From positions 186,001-250,000 of the forward strand of contig JAHCID010000005.1 in NCBI GenBank assembly GCA_026129405.1: 64,000 bases of DNA, read 5' to 3'. Both the position numbers and the translations under genes were made by a program. Of this stretch, positions 34,551-47,320 are shown in pieces. Each line of letters opens with the position of its first letter. The stretch's first letter is position 1. The DNA is from a bacterium (GTDB taxonomy: Bacteria > Desulfobacterota > Binatia > DP-6). The notes under the pieces were generated by a model that saw only the letters and a list, made by a program, of their open reading frames with translations, had not been told where the DNA came from and did not search any database.

Positions 34551-35687
34551 ATGGATTTCGGATTCAGCGAAGAGCAGGAGATGCTCCGGCAGTCGGCGCG
34601 CGACTTCCTCCAGAAGGAGGCGCCGATCGGCTACGCGCGCAAGATGATGGAGGACGAGCGCGGCTACACCGACGCCGTCTGGAAGAAGATGGCGGAGCTC
34701 GGCTGGACCGGGCTGGTCCTGCCCGAAGAGCACGGCGGCTCGGGTCTCACGTTCGTCGACCTCATCGTCGTGCTCGAGGAGATGGGCCGTGTCGTCCTGC
34801 CGGGGCCGTTTTTCTCGACCGTGGTCGTCGGCGGCGTGGCGCTCGTCGAGGGCGGCAGCGAGGCGCAGAAGGCCGAGTATCTGCCGCAGCTCGCCGCGGG
34901 CGGGCTGCAGGTGACGCTCGCACAGCTCGAGCCCTCGGGGCGCTGGGACCCAGACGGCATCGCGCTCGAGGCGAAGCCCGCGGGCGGCGGCGCCGTGCTC
35001 GCCGGCACGAAGCTCTTCGTGCCCGACGCGCACACCGCCGACCTGCTCGTGGTCGCGGGGCGCGCCCCCGGCTCGAAGGGGAGCGAAGGGATCACCCTCT
35101 ACCTCGTCGACGCCAAGGCGAAGGGCGTCGCGATCACGCCGCTCAAGACGATGGACCAGACACGGCGCCTCGCCGAGGTGAAGCTCGACGGCGTGCAGGT
35201 CGGCGCCGACCGTGTGCTCGGCACGCCGGGGCAGGGCTGGGCGCTGCTCGACCGCATCGTCGACCGCGGCAAGGTCGGGCTCTGCGCCGAGATGTGCGGC
35301 GGCGCGCAGCGCGTCCTCGAGATGAGCGTCGAGTACGCCAAGGTGCGCGAGCAGTTCGGCAAGCCGATCGGCAGCTTCCAGGCGATCCAGCACAAGTGCG
35401 CCAACATGCTGGTCGAGGTCGAGAGCTCGAAGTCGGTGACCTACTACGCGGCCTGGGCGGTCGCGAACGACGTCGCCGAGGCGCCGCTGGCGGCGGCCAT
35501 GGCCAAGGCCTACTGCTCCGACGCCTACCGCCACGTGTCCGGCGAGGGCATCCAGATCCACGGCGGCATCGGCTTCACGTGGGAGCACGACATGCACCTC
35601 TACTTCAAGCGGGCGAAGAGCTCCGAGGTGACGTTCGGCGACGCCACCTGGAACCGCGAGCTGGTCGCGCAGCACATCGACCTCTAG
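34551..35687 (+). CDS. Acyl-CoA dehydrogenase
   Basis: 378 aa, complete acyl-CoA dehydrogenase: N-terminal helical domain (DFGFSEEQEMLRQSARDFL), middle beta domain and C-terminal FAD-binding helices (YAKVREQFGKPIGSFQAIQH, QIHGGIGFTWEHDMHLYFKR). At the usual position of the catalytic Glu (YEGT) the sequence is VTFGDATW. The base is therefore elsewhere or this is one subunit of a heteromeric type, as in several steroid-specific enzymes. It oxidises an acyl-CoA to the 2-enoyl-CoA, passing electrons to ETF. Position 3 of the acyl-CoA operon. Confidence 0.9.
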   Translation: MDFGFSEEQEMLRQSARDFLQKEAPIGYARKMMEDERGYTDAVWKKMAELGWTGLVLPEEHGGSGLTFVDLIVVLEEMGRVVLPGPFFSTVVVGGVALVEGGSEAQKAEYLPQLAAGGLQVTLAQLEPSGRWDPDGIALEAKPAGGGAVLAGTKLFVPDAHTADLLVVAGRAPGSKGSEGITLYLVDAKAKGVAITPLKTMDQTRRLAEVKLDGVQVGADRVLGTPGQGWALLDRIVDRGKVGLCAEMCGGAQRVLEMSVEYAKVREQFGKPIGSFQAIQHKCANMLVEVESSKSVTYYAAWAVANDVAEAPLAAAMAKAYCSDAYRHVSGEGIQIHGGIGFTWEHDMHLYFKRAKSSEVTFGDATWNRELVAQHIDL

Positions 35688-35701
35688 AGGAGACGCACCG
35701 G

Positions 35702-36148
35702 ATGGCGCAGGTCGACCGCAGCCTGCTGGGCGTATGGGGCCCGGCGACCACGATGATCGTCGAGACCGGGAAGATCCGCGAGTTCGCGCGCGCGGTGAAG
35801 GACCCGAGCCCGCTCTACTCCGACGACCAGGGCGCGCTGGCGCCGCCGACGTTCCTCATGACCATCGCGCACTGGATCCGCGACCTCGGCGAGACGCGCG
35901 CCGCCGTGAAGCTGGACCTGAAACGCCTCCTGCACGGCGAGCAGGACTTCGAGTACCTGCGTCCCATCCGTGCCGGCGACGTACTGACCTTCCGCTCGCG
36001 TACCAGGGAGGTCTTCGAGAAGCAGGGCAAGCGCGGCGGCACCATGACCTTCGTCGTCGGCGAGACCGAGTTCCGCAACGCCCAGGGCGACGTCGTCGCC
36101 TACATGCGCAACACCGCCATCGAGACGGCGGGCGCGGTGAGGGAGTAG
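35702..36148 (+). CDS. MaoC-like dehydratase N-terminal-type subunit (FAS1-like hot-dog)
   Basis: 148 aa. A single hot-dog domain of the FAS1-like dehydratase type (GKIREFARAVKDPSPLYSDD, APPTFLMTIAHW, HGEQDFEYLRPIRAGDVLTF). It lacks the catalytic D-x4-H pair of MaoC. Such domains pair with a catalytic MaoC domain, which is the next gene, giving a two-chain (R)-specific enoyl-CoA hydratase. ATG 35702 follows the dehydrogenase by 14 bases. Upstream open frame is shadow. Confidence 0.87.
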   Translation: MAQVDRSLLGVWGPATTMIVETGKIREFARAVKDPSPLYSDDQGALAPPTFLMTIAHWIRDLGETRAAVKLDLKRLLHGEQDFEYLRPIRAGDVLTFRSRTREVFEKQGKRGGTMTFVVGETEFRNAQGDVVAYMRNTAIETAGAVRE

Positions 36149-36153
36149 ACGCG

Positions 36154-36567
36154 ATGGCCGACCGCTTCGCCGAGGGCAGCGTCATCCCCGCCGTCGTCAC
36201 CGGGCCGATCACGCGCACCGATCTCGTGCGCTACGCCGGCGCATCGGGCGACTTTAACCCGATCCATCACGACGACGCCTTCTCGCAGGCCGCCGGCAAT
36301 CCCACCGTGTTCGGGCACGGCATGCTCACCGCCGGCCTCGTCGGCCGCTGCGTCACCGATTTCGTCGGCAGCGTCGCGTGCCTGCGCCGCTTCAAGGTGC
36401 GCTTCGCGACGCGCGTGTGGCCCGGCGACGTCATCACGTGCACCGGGCGCGTCACGCGCCGCTACGAGGCCGAGGGCGAGCGGCGCATCGACGGCGAGGT
36501 GGTCGCGCTCAACCAGAAGGGCGAGGCCACGGTGAGCGGCGCGTTCACGGCCGTCGTCCCCGGCTGA
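36154..36567 (+). CDS. MaoC-type enoyl-CoA hydratase, catalytic subunit
   Basis: 137 aa with the hydratase-2 motif GDFNPIHHDDAF (Asp33, His38) followed by VFGHGMLTAGLVGR, which builds the oxyanion site. It adds water to 2-enoyl-CoA from the dehydrogenase reaction. It starts 5 bases after its structural partner at 35702. The split-subunit arrangement resembles ChsH1-ChsH2-type hydratases of steroid side-chain degradation; that resemblance is an inference from architecture. Confidence 0.9.
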   Translation: MADRFAEGSVIPAVVTGPITRTDLVRYAGASGDFNPIHHDDAFSQAAGNPTVFGHGMLTAGLVGRCVTDFVGSVACLRRFKVRFATRVWPGDVITCTGRVTRRYEAEGERRIDGEVVALNQKGEATVSGAFTAVVPG

Positions 36568-36571
36568 GGTC

Positions 36572-37321
36572 GTCACGAGCGCGATCGTCACCGGCGCGGG
36601 CCGCGGCATCGGGCGCGCGATCGCGCTCGGGCTGGCGACGGACGGGCTCGCGGTGGGTGTGCTCGACCGCGACGCCGACGGCGCCGCCGACACCGCCGCG
36701 GCGATCGCCGCGGCCGGCGGGCGCGCCCGTGCCTGCGCGGCCGACGTCACCGTACCCGAGACCGTGGCGGCGGCGCTGGCCGCGCTCGAGGCCGCTCTCG
36801 GGCCGCCGAGCGTGCTCGTCAACAACGCCGGCTGGGACGTGTTCGGCCGCTTCGTCGACAGCGATCCGCGGCTCTGGGACCGGCTCATCGACGTCAATCT
36901 GAAGGGCGTGCTGCACGTCGCACGGCTCATCCTTCCCGGCATGATCGCACGCGCCGGCGGTCGCGTCGTCAACGTGGCGTCCGACGCGGGCCGCGTCGGC
37001 AGCTCGGGCGAGGTCGTCTACTCGGCGTGCAAGGCCGGCGTGATCGGCTTCACGAAGGCGGCGGCGCGCGAGGTGGCGCGGCATCAGGTCACGGTGAACG
37101 CCGTCTGTCCGGGTCCGACCGAGACCCGGCTCCTCGCCGAGGTGATGGCGGGCGAGCAGGGCGCGAAGGTCCTGGCGGGCATGCGGCGGGCGATCCCGCT
37201 CGGCCGGCTCGGGCGTCCCGAAGACGTCGCCGGCGCGGTGCGCTGGCTCGTTTCGCCGGGCGCCGCCTACGTCACCGGCCAGGTGATCTCGGTCTCGGGC
37301 GGCCTCACCATGGCCGGCTGA
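36572..37321 (+). CDS. Short-chain dehydrogenase/reductase (start codon unclear)
   Basis: About 249 aa. A classical SDR: TGAGRGIGRA near the very start, NNAG, the catalytic Ser in NVASDAG, YSACKAG (Tyr-x3-Lys), PGPTET and a C terminus GQVISVSGGLTMAG. It probably oxidises the 3-hydroxyacyl-CoA made by the MaoC pair. The N terminus required by the fold begins at about 36572 (GTC ACG AGC GCG ATC). No ATG, GTG or TTG is in frame there; the first is GTG 36653, which would delete the Rossmann glycine motif. GAGG at 36566 supports a non-standard start (ACG, ATC or GTC) or a one-base error. Confidence 0.85.
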   Translation, partial: VTSAIVTGAGRGIGRAIALGLATDGLAVGVLDRDADGAADTAAAIAAAGGRARACAADVTVPETVAAALAALEAALGPPSVLVNNAGWDVFGRFVDSDPRLWDRLIDVNLKGVLHVARLILPGMIARAGGRVVNVASDAGRVGSSGEVVYSACKAGVIGFTKAAAREVARHQVTVNAVCPGPTETRLLAEVMAGEQGAKVLAGMRRAIPLGRLGRPEDVAGAVRWLVSPGAAYVTGQVISVSGGLTMAG

Positions 37322-37776
37322 CGCTCGCCGCCGTGGCGTCATGGCCGTGACGCTGCGTCACAGGAGCGTGCAGTCCTGCCTCGGTCTTCGTGCGCCGCGT
37401 CGCGGCGCGACCTCTGCATGAGCCCCCGGGGGCACGACGCAAGTCCGCGTTCCCTTTGACGCCCATGCGCTGCCGGGGGAGCGGGCGGCGAGGCGTCGGC
37501 CGGCCGGCGCGATCGGCACGGCGTCTGCAACCGGTGGACCGGATCGCATGAACGCATCTCACCTTCGCTGGTCGCCGCGTGACCGGGTTCCCGGGGTGTC
37601 GGACCGGATGCGCTGGGACACGTGGTCGTGCGTGGCCCGGACGTCGTGGGTGCACACGTCCCCGAGCCGATCGGTGCCGCACCGGTCCATCCGGGCCGGT
37701 CGCGCGGTGACCGGCGAGTATCGCAGCGCCGGCACGGACCGGCGCCGGTGATCGCCGAGCGCAGGGGAGGAAGGTG
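37322..37776. other. Intergenic region after the acyl-CoA operon
   Basis: About 455 bases. It contains the perfect inverted repeat GTGACG-CTG-CGTCAC at 37347-37361, 26 bases after the SDR stop, possibly a weak terminator or operator. A 67-codon frame at 37548-37751 has unbiased composition and no family resemblance, and I do not call it a gene. The ribosome binding site GGGGAGGAAG of the next gene ends the region. Confidence 0.5.
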
Positions 37777-38358
37777 ATGCTCGACGGAGTGGCCCAGCGC
37801 GTACGCGCGCTGATCGCGGACCACCTCGGCGTCGGCGCCGAGGATATGGGCCCGCACGTGTCGCTGCGCGACGACCTCGCCGCCGACTCGCTCGACCTGC
37901 TCGAGGTCTCGGTCGCGCTCGAGGACGACCTCGGGATCGGCCTCCCGGAGCGGGTCCTCGCGGACGTGCGCACCGTCGGCGAGCTGATCGACGCCGTGGT
38001 CGCCGCCGCCCGCAACCGGCGGGTCGCGGTGGCGCGAAGCGAGAGCCCGGCGGAGCCGGTGCGCGTCGGCGCGCGCGTGATCCCCGCCGCGGGCAGCGGC
38101 CGGCCCACGCTCGATCGCACCGAGTGGCTCACGCCCTACGCGGTCGAGGCCATCGTCGACGACGCGCTCCACGCCGGGCGCGGCGCCCGCCTCGAGGTGG
38201 TGCTGGGCGCCAACGTTCCGGCTGCCGACGTCGCGCGCGTCGCCGAGCGCTTCCAGGCGCTCGGTGCACGCGGCATCGACGTCCAGGTCCGACGCGAGGG
38301 CCAGGGAGCCCATCGCCGCACGATCCTGCGCAGCACGCCCGACGCCGCGCGCGCCTGA
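37777..38358 (+). CDS. Acyl-carrier-protein-like domain fused to an unknown C-terminal domain
   Basis: 193 aa from ATG 37777 (GTG 37774 adjacent; GGGGAGG spacing favours ATG). Residues 1-80 are a carrier protein with the phosphopantetheine-site motif DDLAADSLDLLEV (Ser in DSL) and helices II-IV (DDLGIGLPERVL, VGELIDAVV). Residues about 105-193 (TEWLTPYAVEAIVDDALHAG to the end) match nothing I know and contain a beta-alpha pattern with an Arg-rich tail. An ACP with an attached domain and no neighbouring synthase suggests a specialised acyl carrier. It stands upstream of a GH57-type gene. Confidence 0.75.
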   Translation: MLDGVAQRVRALIADHLGVGAEDMGPHVSLRDDLAADSLDLLEVSVALEDDLGIGLPERVLADVRTVGELIDAVVAAARNRRVAVARSESPAEPVRVGARVIPAAGSGRPTLDRTEWLTPYAVEAIVDDALHAGRGARLEVVLGANVPAADVARVAERFQALGARGIDVQVRREGQGAHRRTILRSTPDAARA

Positions 38359-38433
38359 GCCCGCCGGCCGCTCTCCACGCGGCCGCCGTTGCTTGCCCAC
38401 GGCGGGCCGAGCCGGCAGTCTCGGTCGAGTCCG

Positions 38434-40662
38434 ATGACGCTGCGCGCGATCTGCTTCCACGGCCATTTCTATCAGCCGCCCCGCGAGGATCCCTGGCTCG
38501 GCCTGGTGGAGCCGGAGCCCGAGGCGGCACCCGATCGCGACTGGAACGCGCGCATCACCCGCGAGTGCTACCGCCCCTTCGGTCAGGCTCGCATCCTCGA
38601 CGCCGCCGATCGTCTCGCCGAGGTGACGAACCTCTACGGCGCCATCAGCTGGAACGTCGGGCCGACGCTGGCGTCCTGGCTCGCGACGCACGCCCCCGAC
38701 GTGCTGGCGGCGATGCGTGCGGCCGACGCCGAGGGCGTCGTACGCACGGGGCACGGCCACGGCTGGGCGCAGCCGTGGGGCCATCCGATCCTGCCGCTGT
38801 CGACGGCACGCGACGTCGCGACCCAGGTGCGCTGGGGGCTCGCCGACTTCGCGCATCGCTTCGGCCGCCCCGCCCACGCCATGTGGCTGCCCGAGATGGC
38901 GGTCGACGTTCCGAGCCTCGTCGGGCTCGCCGACGCGGGCATCGAGGTGACCATGCTGTCGCCGCACCAGGCCCGGCGCGTGCGCCCGCTCGGCGCCGGC
39001 GACGACGCCTGGCGGCCGGTGACGGCGGCGACGCTGGACGCGGGGCGCGTCTACCGCTGTCGGCTGCCGGGCGAGCGCGCGATCGACGTCGTCTTCCGCG
39101 ACGCCGTCGCCTCGGCGGAGGTCGCCTTCGGCGACGACCTCCGCAACGGCGCGCTGCTGGCGCGGCGGCTGCGGGAGCGGCTGGCGTCGGCGCGCGGCGA
39201 CACGCTGGTCACCGTCGCGGTCGACGGCGAGACCTACGGCCACCACCATCGCTTCGGCGAGATGGCGCTCGCGTTCGCGCTGCGCGCGCTGCGCGAGGAT
39301 CCGTCGATCACGCTGCTCGGGCCCCAGGCCTTTCGCGAGAAGGCGCCGGCGCAGTGGGAGGTCGACCTCGTCCCGGAGACGTCGTGGAGCTGCCCGCACG
39401 GCATCGAGCGCTGGCGTTCGGACTGCGGCTGCCGCACGGGCGCGGCGCGCGGCTGGACGCAGGCCTGGCGGGCGCCGCTGCGTCTGGCGATCGATTGGCT
39501 GCGCGACGAGCTCGCGGTGCTCTTCGCCGCGCGCGGCGGCGAGCTGCTGCGCGATCCGTGGGGTGCCCGCGACCGCTACGTCGAGTGCCTGCTGGCGCCG
39601 GCGCGCCGCGAGAGCTTCCTCGCCGCGGAGGCGGGAAGCCGTCTGTCGCCTGCGAACGCCGTCCAGGCACGGCGCGCGCTCGAGCTCGCGCGCCACGCGC
39701 TCGCCATGCAGACCAGCTGCGGCTGGTTCTTCGACGACCTCGCGGGGCGCGAGGCGTTGCTGGTGCTGCGGCACGCCGCCCGCGCGCTCGAGCTCGCGGA
39801 GACGCTCGGGCGGCGCCTCGAGGGCGGCTTCGTCGAACGGCTCGCGGGGGCGCGCAGCAACGTCGTCGGCGGCGCCACCGGGGCCGAGGTCTGGCGGCAG
39901 CGGGTGCGGCCCGCACGGCCGGTCGCCGTGCGGGTGGCGGGCACGAGCGCGCTGCTGGCGGTGCTGGGGCATACGGTGCGGGTCCCGGGCTACGACGTGA
40001 CCTTCTCGTCGACACCGGCCGCGGGCCGGCTCGACGCCGAAGCCCGGGTGACGGAAACCACGACCGGCGCCGTCACCCGCGTCGAGGTGGACGCCGACGC
40101 CGCGACCGCCGTCTGCCGGCTCGGCGACGAGCGGGTGGACCTGCGGGAGGCCTTCGGCGCGCAGCGCGAGCGGGTGCTCGAGGCGGTCGGGCGCAGCGCC
40201 GTCGCGCGCGTGCGTGACGGCCGGCGCGCGTCGCTCGAGGAGGCGGGTCCGCTGCTCCAGCCGCTGCTGGCCGGTGGCGAGCGCCTGTCGGTCGAGCTCG
40301 GGCTCCTTCTCGGCTACGAGGAGGCCGACGCGATCGCGATGGCGCTGGCGGCCGGCACGGCCGATCTCGACGCGTTGATCGCGCGCGCGACGACGTTGCG
40401 GGCGCGCGGCGTGGCGATGCCCGCGGACTGGCTCGCGCCGCGCATCGCGCAGGCGATCGAGGACCGCGTCGCGGCGCTGCCGGCGGGCGCCCCCGCGGCG
40501 TTGCGGCTGCTCGATCTCGCCGCGGCGATCGGCGCCACGCCCGACCTCGGGCCGGCCCAGGTGCGCACGCTCGCGTGGTGGGACGGCGCCGCGCCGGCCG
40601 ATCGCCTGACCGGTCCGGTGACGGCGCTGCTCGACCGGCTGCGCGTCGCGCCGCGCGCCTGA
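38434..40662 (+). CDS. GH57-like glycoside hydrolase (DUF3536 family)
   Basis: 742 aa from ATG 38434. The N-terminal half is a GH57-type (beta/alpha)7 barrel: CFHGHFYQPPREDPW at the start, GHGHGWAQP, nucleophile region MWLPEMAVD, and AVDGETYGHHH with the candidate acid/base Asp. The C-terminal part is the helical/beta DUF3536 region (QTSCGWFFDDLAGREALLVLRHAARALEL). GH57 enzymes act on alpha-glucans (amylase, branching or glucanotransferase). DUF3536 members are uncharacterised. It ends one base from the convergent gene at 41242-40664. Confidence 0.85.
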   Translation: MTLRAICFHGHFYQPPREDPWLGLVEPEPEAAPDRDWNARITRECYRPFGQARILDAADRLAEVTNLYGAISWNVGPTLASWLATHAPDVLAAMRAADAEGVVRTGHGHGWAQPWGHPILPLSTARDVATQVRWGLADFAHRFGRPAHAMWLPEMAVDVPSLVGLADAGIEVTMLSPHQARRVRPLGAGDDAWRPVTAATLDAGRVYRCRLPGERAIDVVFRDAVASAEVAFGDDLRNGALLARRLRERLASARGDTLVTVAVDGETYGHHHRFGEMALAFALRALREDPSITLLGPQAFREKAPAQWEVDLVPETSWSCPHGIERWRSDCGCRTGAARGWTQAWRAPLRLAIDWLRDELAVLFAARGGELLRDPWGARDRYVECLLAPARRESFLAAEAGSRLSPANAVQARRALELARHALAMQTSCGWFFDDLAGREALLVLRHAARALELAETLGRRLEGGFVERLAGARSNVVGGATGAEVWRQRVRPARPVAVRVAGTSALLAVLGHTVRVPGYDVTFSSTPAAGRLDAEARVTETTTGAVTRVEVDADAATAVCRLGDERVDLREAFGAQRERVLEAVGRSAVARVRDGRRASLEEAGPLLQPLLAGGERLSVELGLLLGYEEADAIAMALAAGTADLDALIARATTLRARGVAMPADWLAPRIAQAIEDRVAALPAGAPAALRLLDLAAAIGATPDLGPAQVRTLAWWDGAAPADRLTGPVTALLDRLRVAPRA

Positions 40663-40663
40663 T

Positions 40664-41242
40664 CTATTCGACCGGCTGGGCGGGCTCGCTGGCCACCGCA
40701 GCGGCGTCGTCGACGAGGAGCTCGGCTTCGGCGGGATTCGCCGGCGTCCCGATACCCGACAGCTCGCGCTGGATCGCGCCCTGCTCCTTCACGAGCTGAT
40801 CGCGCTCGCCCACCAGGGTCTGCTCCTCGGGCGACAGGTAGCCGGCCGCGTTGGTGCCGAGGCCGCCGGTCTCGGGCGTGCCGCCGGCGAAGCGGGTGCG
40901 GACGCGGGCAAGCTCGGCGAGCTGGGAGTCGATGGCCGTGATGCGCTGGCTCATGGTGCGCAGCTCCCTGCCGAGGCGGTCGCGCTTCAGGTCGTCGGCG
41001 GCCGAGAGATCGCTTGCGGGCGTGGGGCCGTCGGATTGCGCGAAGCCGCCGTCGTCGGCCGTGCTGGAGAAGGTGTCCGGCGCATGGGCGATGCCGGTCT
41101 GCTCGGCGCCGCTGGCGGGCGCGTTGCCGAAGTGCTGGACGCCGCCGCGGTCCTTCCAGCTGTAGACGTCGTCGGCCAGCGCCCGCCCGCCCAGCGTAGC
41201 CGCCGCCAGCGCCATCACGAGTCCGATCCGCCGCATCACCAT
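40664..41242 (-). CDS. Exported DUF4124-domain protein with coiled-coil C terminus
   Basis: 192 aa. Signal peptide (about 1-23), then a DUF4124 motif (DDVYSWKDRGGVQHFGNAP) typical of short periplasmic proteins. A Glu/Gln/Ala-rich helical segment follows (about 85-170: RLGRELRTMSQRITAIDSQLAELARV and EEQTLVGERDQLVKEQGAI), which is probably a coiled coil. Start could be M1 or M3. Function unknown. It is transcribed in the same direction as cysS and lies 33 bases after it, so it may be co-transcribed. Confidence 0.8.
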   Translation of the reverse strand: MVMRRIGLVMALAAATLGGRALADDVYSWKDRGGVQHFGNAPASGAEQTGIAHAPDTFSSTADDGGFAQSDGPTPASDLSAADDLKRDRLGRELRTMSQRITAIDSQLAELARVRTRFAGGTPETGGLGTNAAGYLSPEEQTLVGERDQLVKEQGAIQRELSGIGTPANPAEAELLVDDAAAVASEPAQPVE

Positions 41243-41275
41243 CCTCCGGGCGGGCCGTTCCGACCTTGTGCGGAG

Positions 41276-42709
<1,434 letters not shown>

Positions 42710-42716
42710 GGGCCGG

Positions 42717-44678
<1,962 letters not shown>

Positions 44679-44809
44679 ACAGCCCCCTCCGGAACGTCGC
44701 GTAAAGTAGTGGCGGGCCCCGTGGGGTGCAAGCTGGAAGTGGCGGCGAAATGCGAATGGCGCCGGGGGCTTGGCGCCGCAGTGGGAACGGGTAGGGTGGC
44801 GCACCCTCC

Positions 44810-46975
44810 ATGCGCTTCCAGGCCCTCGACGAGCATCAGCTCCTGGTCTTCTGGACGCAGCTGCTCGTCCTCGTGCTGGTGGCACGCGGGCTCGGCGGCG
44901 TCGTCCGCCGCTTCGGTCAGCCCGCGGTGATCGGCGAGCTCGCGGCGGGCGTGATCCTCGGCCCGTCGGTGCTCGGCGTCATCCTGCCGCAGGCCTGGGA
45001 CTGGCTCTTCCCGCCCGATCCGGTCCTCGCAGGCGTCATGAACGGCGTCGCCTGGCTCGGCGTCTTCCTGCTCCTGATCCTGGCCGGCTTCGAGACGGAT
45101 CTCGGGCTGATCCGCCGGCTCGGCCGCGCCGCCGCCTGGGTGTCTGCCGGAAGCCTGGTCGTCCCGCTCGGCTTCGGGCTCGCGGTCGGATGGGCGATGC
45201 CGGAGCGCTTCCTCGGACGGGCCGAGGATCGCCTCGAGTTCGCGCTCTTCATGGCGACGGCGCTGGCCATCTCGGCGCTGCCGGTCGCGGCGAAGGTGCT
45301 CTCCGAGCTCGATCTCATGCGTCGCAACTTCGGGCAGCTGACGCTGGCGGCCGGCATGGTGAACGACGTCGCCGGCTGGGTGCTGCTCGGCATGATCGCG
45401 AGCATGGTGCAGTCGGGCGGCGTCGCCGCCGCGCCGCTGCTGGTCACGCTCGGCGGGGTCGCGGCGTTGGCCCTGGCGTCGTTCACGCTCGGGCAACGGG
45501 CGATCGACGCGCTGCTACGCGACGTGCGCCGGCATCGCGGCGGCGTCGTCGGCGCGCTGACGGTCGTGCTGCTCGTCGCCCTGGCCGGCGCGGCGCTGGC
45601 GCAGGCCATCGGGCTCGAGGGCGTGCTGGGGGCGTTCGTCGCCGGCATTCTGCTCGGCCGCTCGCGCTTCCAGGACAGCGAGGTGTACGCCTACCTCGAA
45701 GCGATCACGCTGGCGTTCTTCGCGCCGCTCTTCTTCGCGCGCGCCGGGCTGCGCGTCGAGCTCGGCCTGCTCGCCGACCCGGTCGTGCTGCTGTGGGTGG
45801 TGCTCGTGCTGGCGGCGGCGAGCGCCGCGAAGTTCCTCGGCGCAGCGATCGGCGCGCGCTTCGCAGGCCTGTCGCCGCGCGAGGGCTTCGCGCTCGGGGC
45901 GGGCCTCAACGCACGCGGTGCGGTCGAGATCGTCATCGCCAGCGTCGGGCTCGGGCTCGGCGTGCTCTCGCCCGCGTCGTACACGGTGATCGTCCTCCTC
46001 GCGATCGCGACGTCGATGATGGCGCCGGTGCTCCTGCGCGTCATCGTGCGCGACTGGCAGGGCTCGGCCGAGGAGCAGGAGCGGCTCGGGCGCGAGCGCA
46101 TGCTGGCGCAGAACGCGCTCGTGCGCGGCGAGCGTCTCCTGCTGCCGAGCCACGGCGGCCCCAACTCGATCCTCGCCGCGCACATCCTCGGCGCGGCGTG
46201 GCCCGACGACGTCGAGGCCACGGTGCTCTCGGTGGGCGACGTCGAGGCGGCCGAGGTGGCGCCGGTGCTGGCGGCGTTCGGCGCCCGGCCGGTCGAGCAC
46301 ACGCATCTTCCGGGCACGACGCCGCTCGCCGGCATCGTCGCCCAGGCGCGGCTCGGCTACGGCGCCATCGGTGTCGGCGCGACGGATCGCCGCGTCGCCG
46401 GACGGCTCGTGTCCCCCGTCGTCGACGACCTCCTCGGCGCGAGCCCGCTCCCGGTGCTCATGGTACGCCGCGGCGCGCACGCCAACGGTAGCCTGCCGAC
46501 CTTCCGTCGCATCCTCGTGCCCGCGATCGGGACGGTCGCGGCGCGGGCCGCGCAGGAGGTCGGGTTCGCGCTCGCGCGCCGCATGGACGCCGACGTGCTG
46601 CTGGCGCACGTGCTGACGGCGCCGCGATCGGCCGTGATGCCGTCGCTGTGGCCGTTCCGCCGCCGCGCCGACGAGGCGCCGGCGGACGAGCGCATCGCGG
46701 TCGCGAACGCCGTTCTCGACGAGGCGGCGGCACGCGCCCGCGCGATGGGTGTCCGCATCGAGCCGGTGCTGCGCCCCGGCACGTCGGTGGCCGAGGAGCT
46801 CTTGGCGCTGGCGCGCGAGCGCGGCGTCGACCTCGTCGTGGTGACGGCCAGCCTGCGCCAGCTGTCGGGCCGGCCGTTCCTCGGTCACGGCGTCGAGCAC
46901 CTGCTCGAGGAGGCGGAGAGCACGCTCGTCATGGTCGCGACGCCGCCCGGATGGGGCGGCGCTCGCACCGCCTGA
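44810..46975 (+). CDS. CPA2 cation:proton antiporter fused to universal-stress-type cytoplasmic domains
   Basis: 721 aa. Residues 1-420 form a 12-13 helix Kef/NhaA-type antiporter: [21 protein letters not shown], the ion-site region [14 protein letters not shown], and [19 protein letters not shown]. Residues about 450-715 contain two USP-like alpha/beta modules (the second with [10 protein letters not shown]...[10 protein letters not shown] and the loop [17 protein letters not shown]). It probably exchanges K+ or Na+ for H+, gated by nucleotide or stress through the USP part. It begins 132 bases from acs and is divergent; it ends 9 bases from the convergent gene at 47257. Confidence 0.9.
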   Translation: MRFQALDEHQLLVFWTQLLVLVLVARGLGGVVRRFGQPAVIGELAAGVILGPSVLGVILPQAWDWLFPPDPVLAGVMNGVAWLGVFLLLILAGFETDLGLIRRLGRAAAWVSAGSLVVPLGFGLAVGWAMPERFLGRAEDRLEFALFMATALAISALPVAAKVLSELDLMRRNFGQLTLAAGMVNDVAGWVLLGMIASMVQSGGVAAAPLLVTLGGVAALALASFTLGQRAIDALLRDVRRHRGGVVGALTVVLLVALAGAALAQAIGLEGVLGAFVAGILLGRSRFQDSEVYAYLEAITLAFFAPLFFARAGLRVELGLLADPVVLLWVVLVLAAASAAKFLGAAIGARFAGLSPREGFALGAGLNARGAVEIVIASVGLGLGVLSPASYTVIVLLAIATSMMAPVLLRVIVRDWQGSAEEQERLGRERMLAQNALVRGERLLLPSHGGPNSILAAHILGAAWPDDVEATVLSVGDVEAAEVAPVLAAFGARPVEHTHLPGTTPLAGIVAQARLGYGAIGVGATDRRVAGRLVSPVVDDLLGASPLPVLMVRRGAHANGSLPTFRRILVPAIGTVAARAAQEVGFALARRMDADVLLAHVLTAPRSAVMPSLWPFRRRADEAPADERIAVANAVLDEAAARARAMGVRIEPVLRPGTSVAEELLALARERGVDLVVVTASLRQLSGRPFLGHGVEHLLEEAESTLVMVATPPGWGGARTA

Positions 46976-46984
46976 GGCGGGGTC

Positions 46985-47257
46985 TCAGGCGCCGGCGCCG
47001 CCGCCGCGGCGTACGAACACGACCGTGGCCCAGTCCGGGCGCTCGCCGTCGTCGCCGTCCGGCGGCGCGGACGCCGGCAGCGAGCCGAGCACGCTCGCCG
47101 CCTCGTGCGCCAGCGTCTCGAGCGGCCCCGCCAGGCGGTGGAGCGGCTCACGCGCCTCCGACCCCGCGAGCGTCGCGAGCCGGTCTGCGATCGTGCGCAG
47201 CAGCACCACCGCCGCGTCTCGCTGTCCCTCGATGCGCCTCGCGGCCAACTCGTCCAT
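46985..47257 (-). CDS. Hypothetical small helical protein (90 aa)
   Basis: ATG 47257 (MDELAARRIEGQRDAAVVLL) with a purine-rich GGGGAAAGGGG upstream. The product is mostly helical (about 4-65, Ala/Leu/Arg-rich) with an acidic, Gly-rich C terminus (PPDGDDGERPDW). No family is recognised. A longer start at 47311 adds a basic leader that looks non-native. Low to moderate confidence; it is convergent with the antiporter gene. Confidence 0.5.
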   Translation of the reverse strand: MDELAARRIEGQRDAAVVLLRTIADRLATLAGSEAREPLHRLAGPLETLAHEAASVLGSLPASAPPDGDDGERPDWATVVFVRRGGGAGA

Positions 47258-47320
47258 GTCAGCCCCTTTCCCCCGGCGCGGAGGCGTACGCCCCGTGGCC
47301 GACCGCGTCAAGACGCGTCA

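Noticed and set aside
37548-37751. 67-codon frame between SDR and ACP-like gene
   Set aside because: Unbiased residue mix, no family resemblance, no good start context.
44690-44790. Sigma-54 or sigma-70 promoter for acs on the minus strand
   Set aside because: TTGCAC-N17-TACTTT matches only three of six at each hexamer, and no GG/GC pair is spaced correctly.
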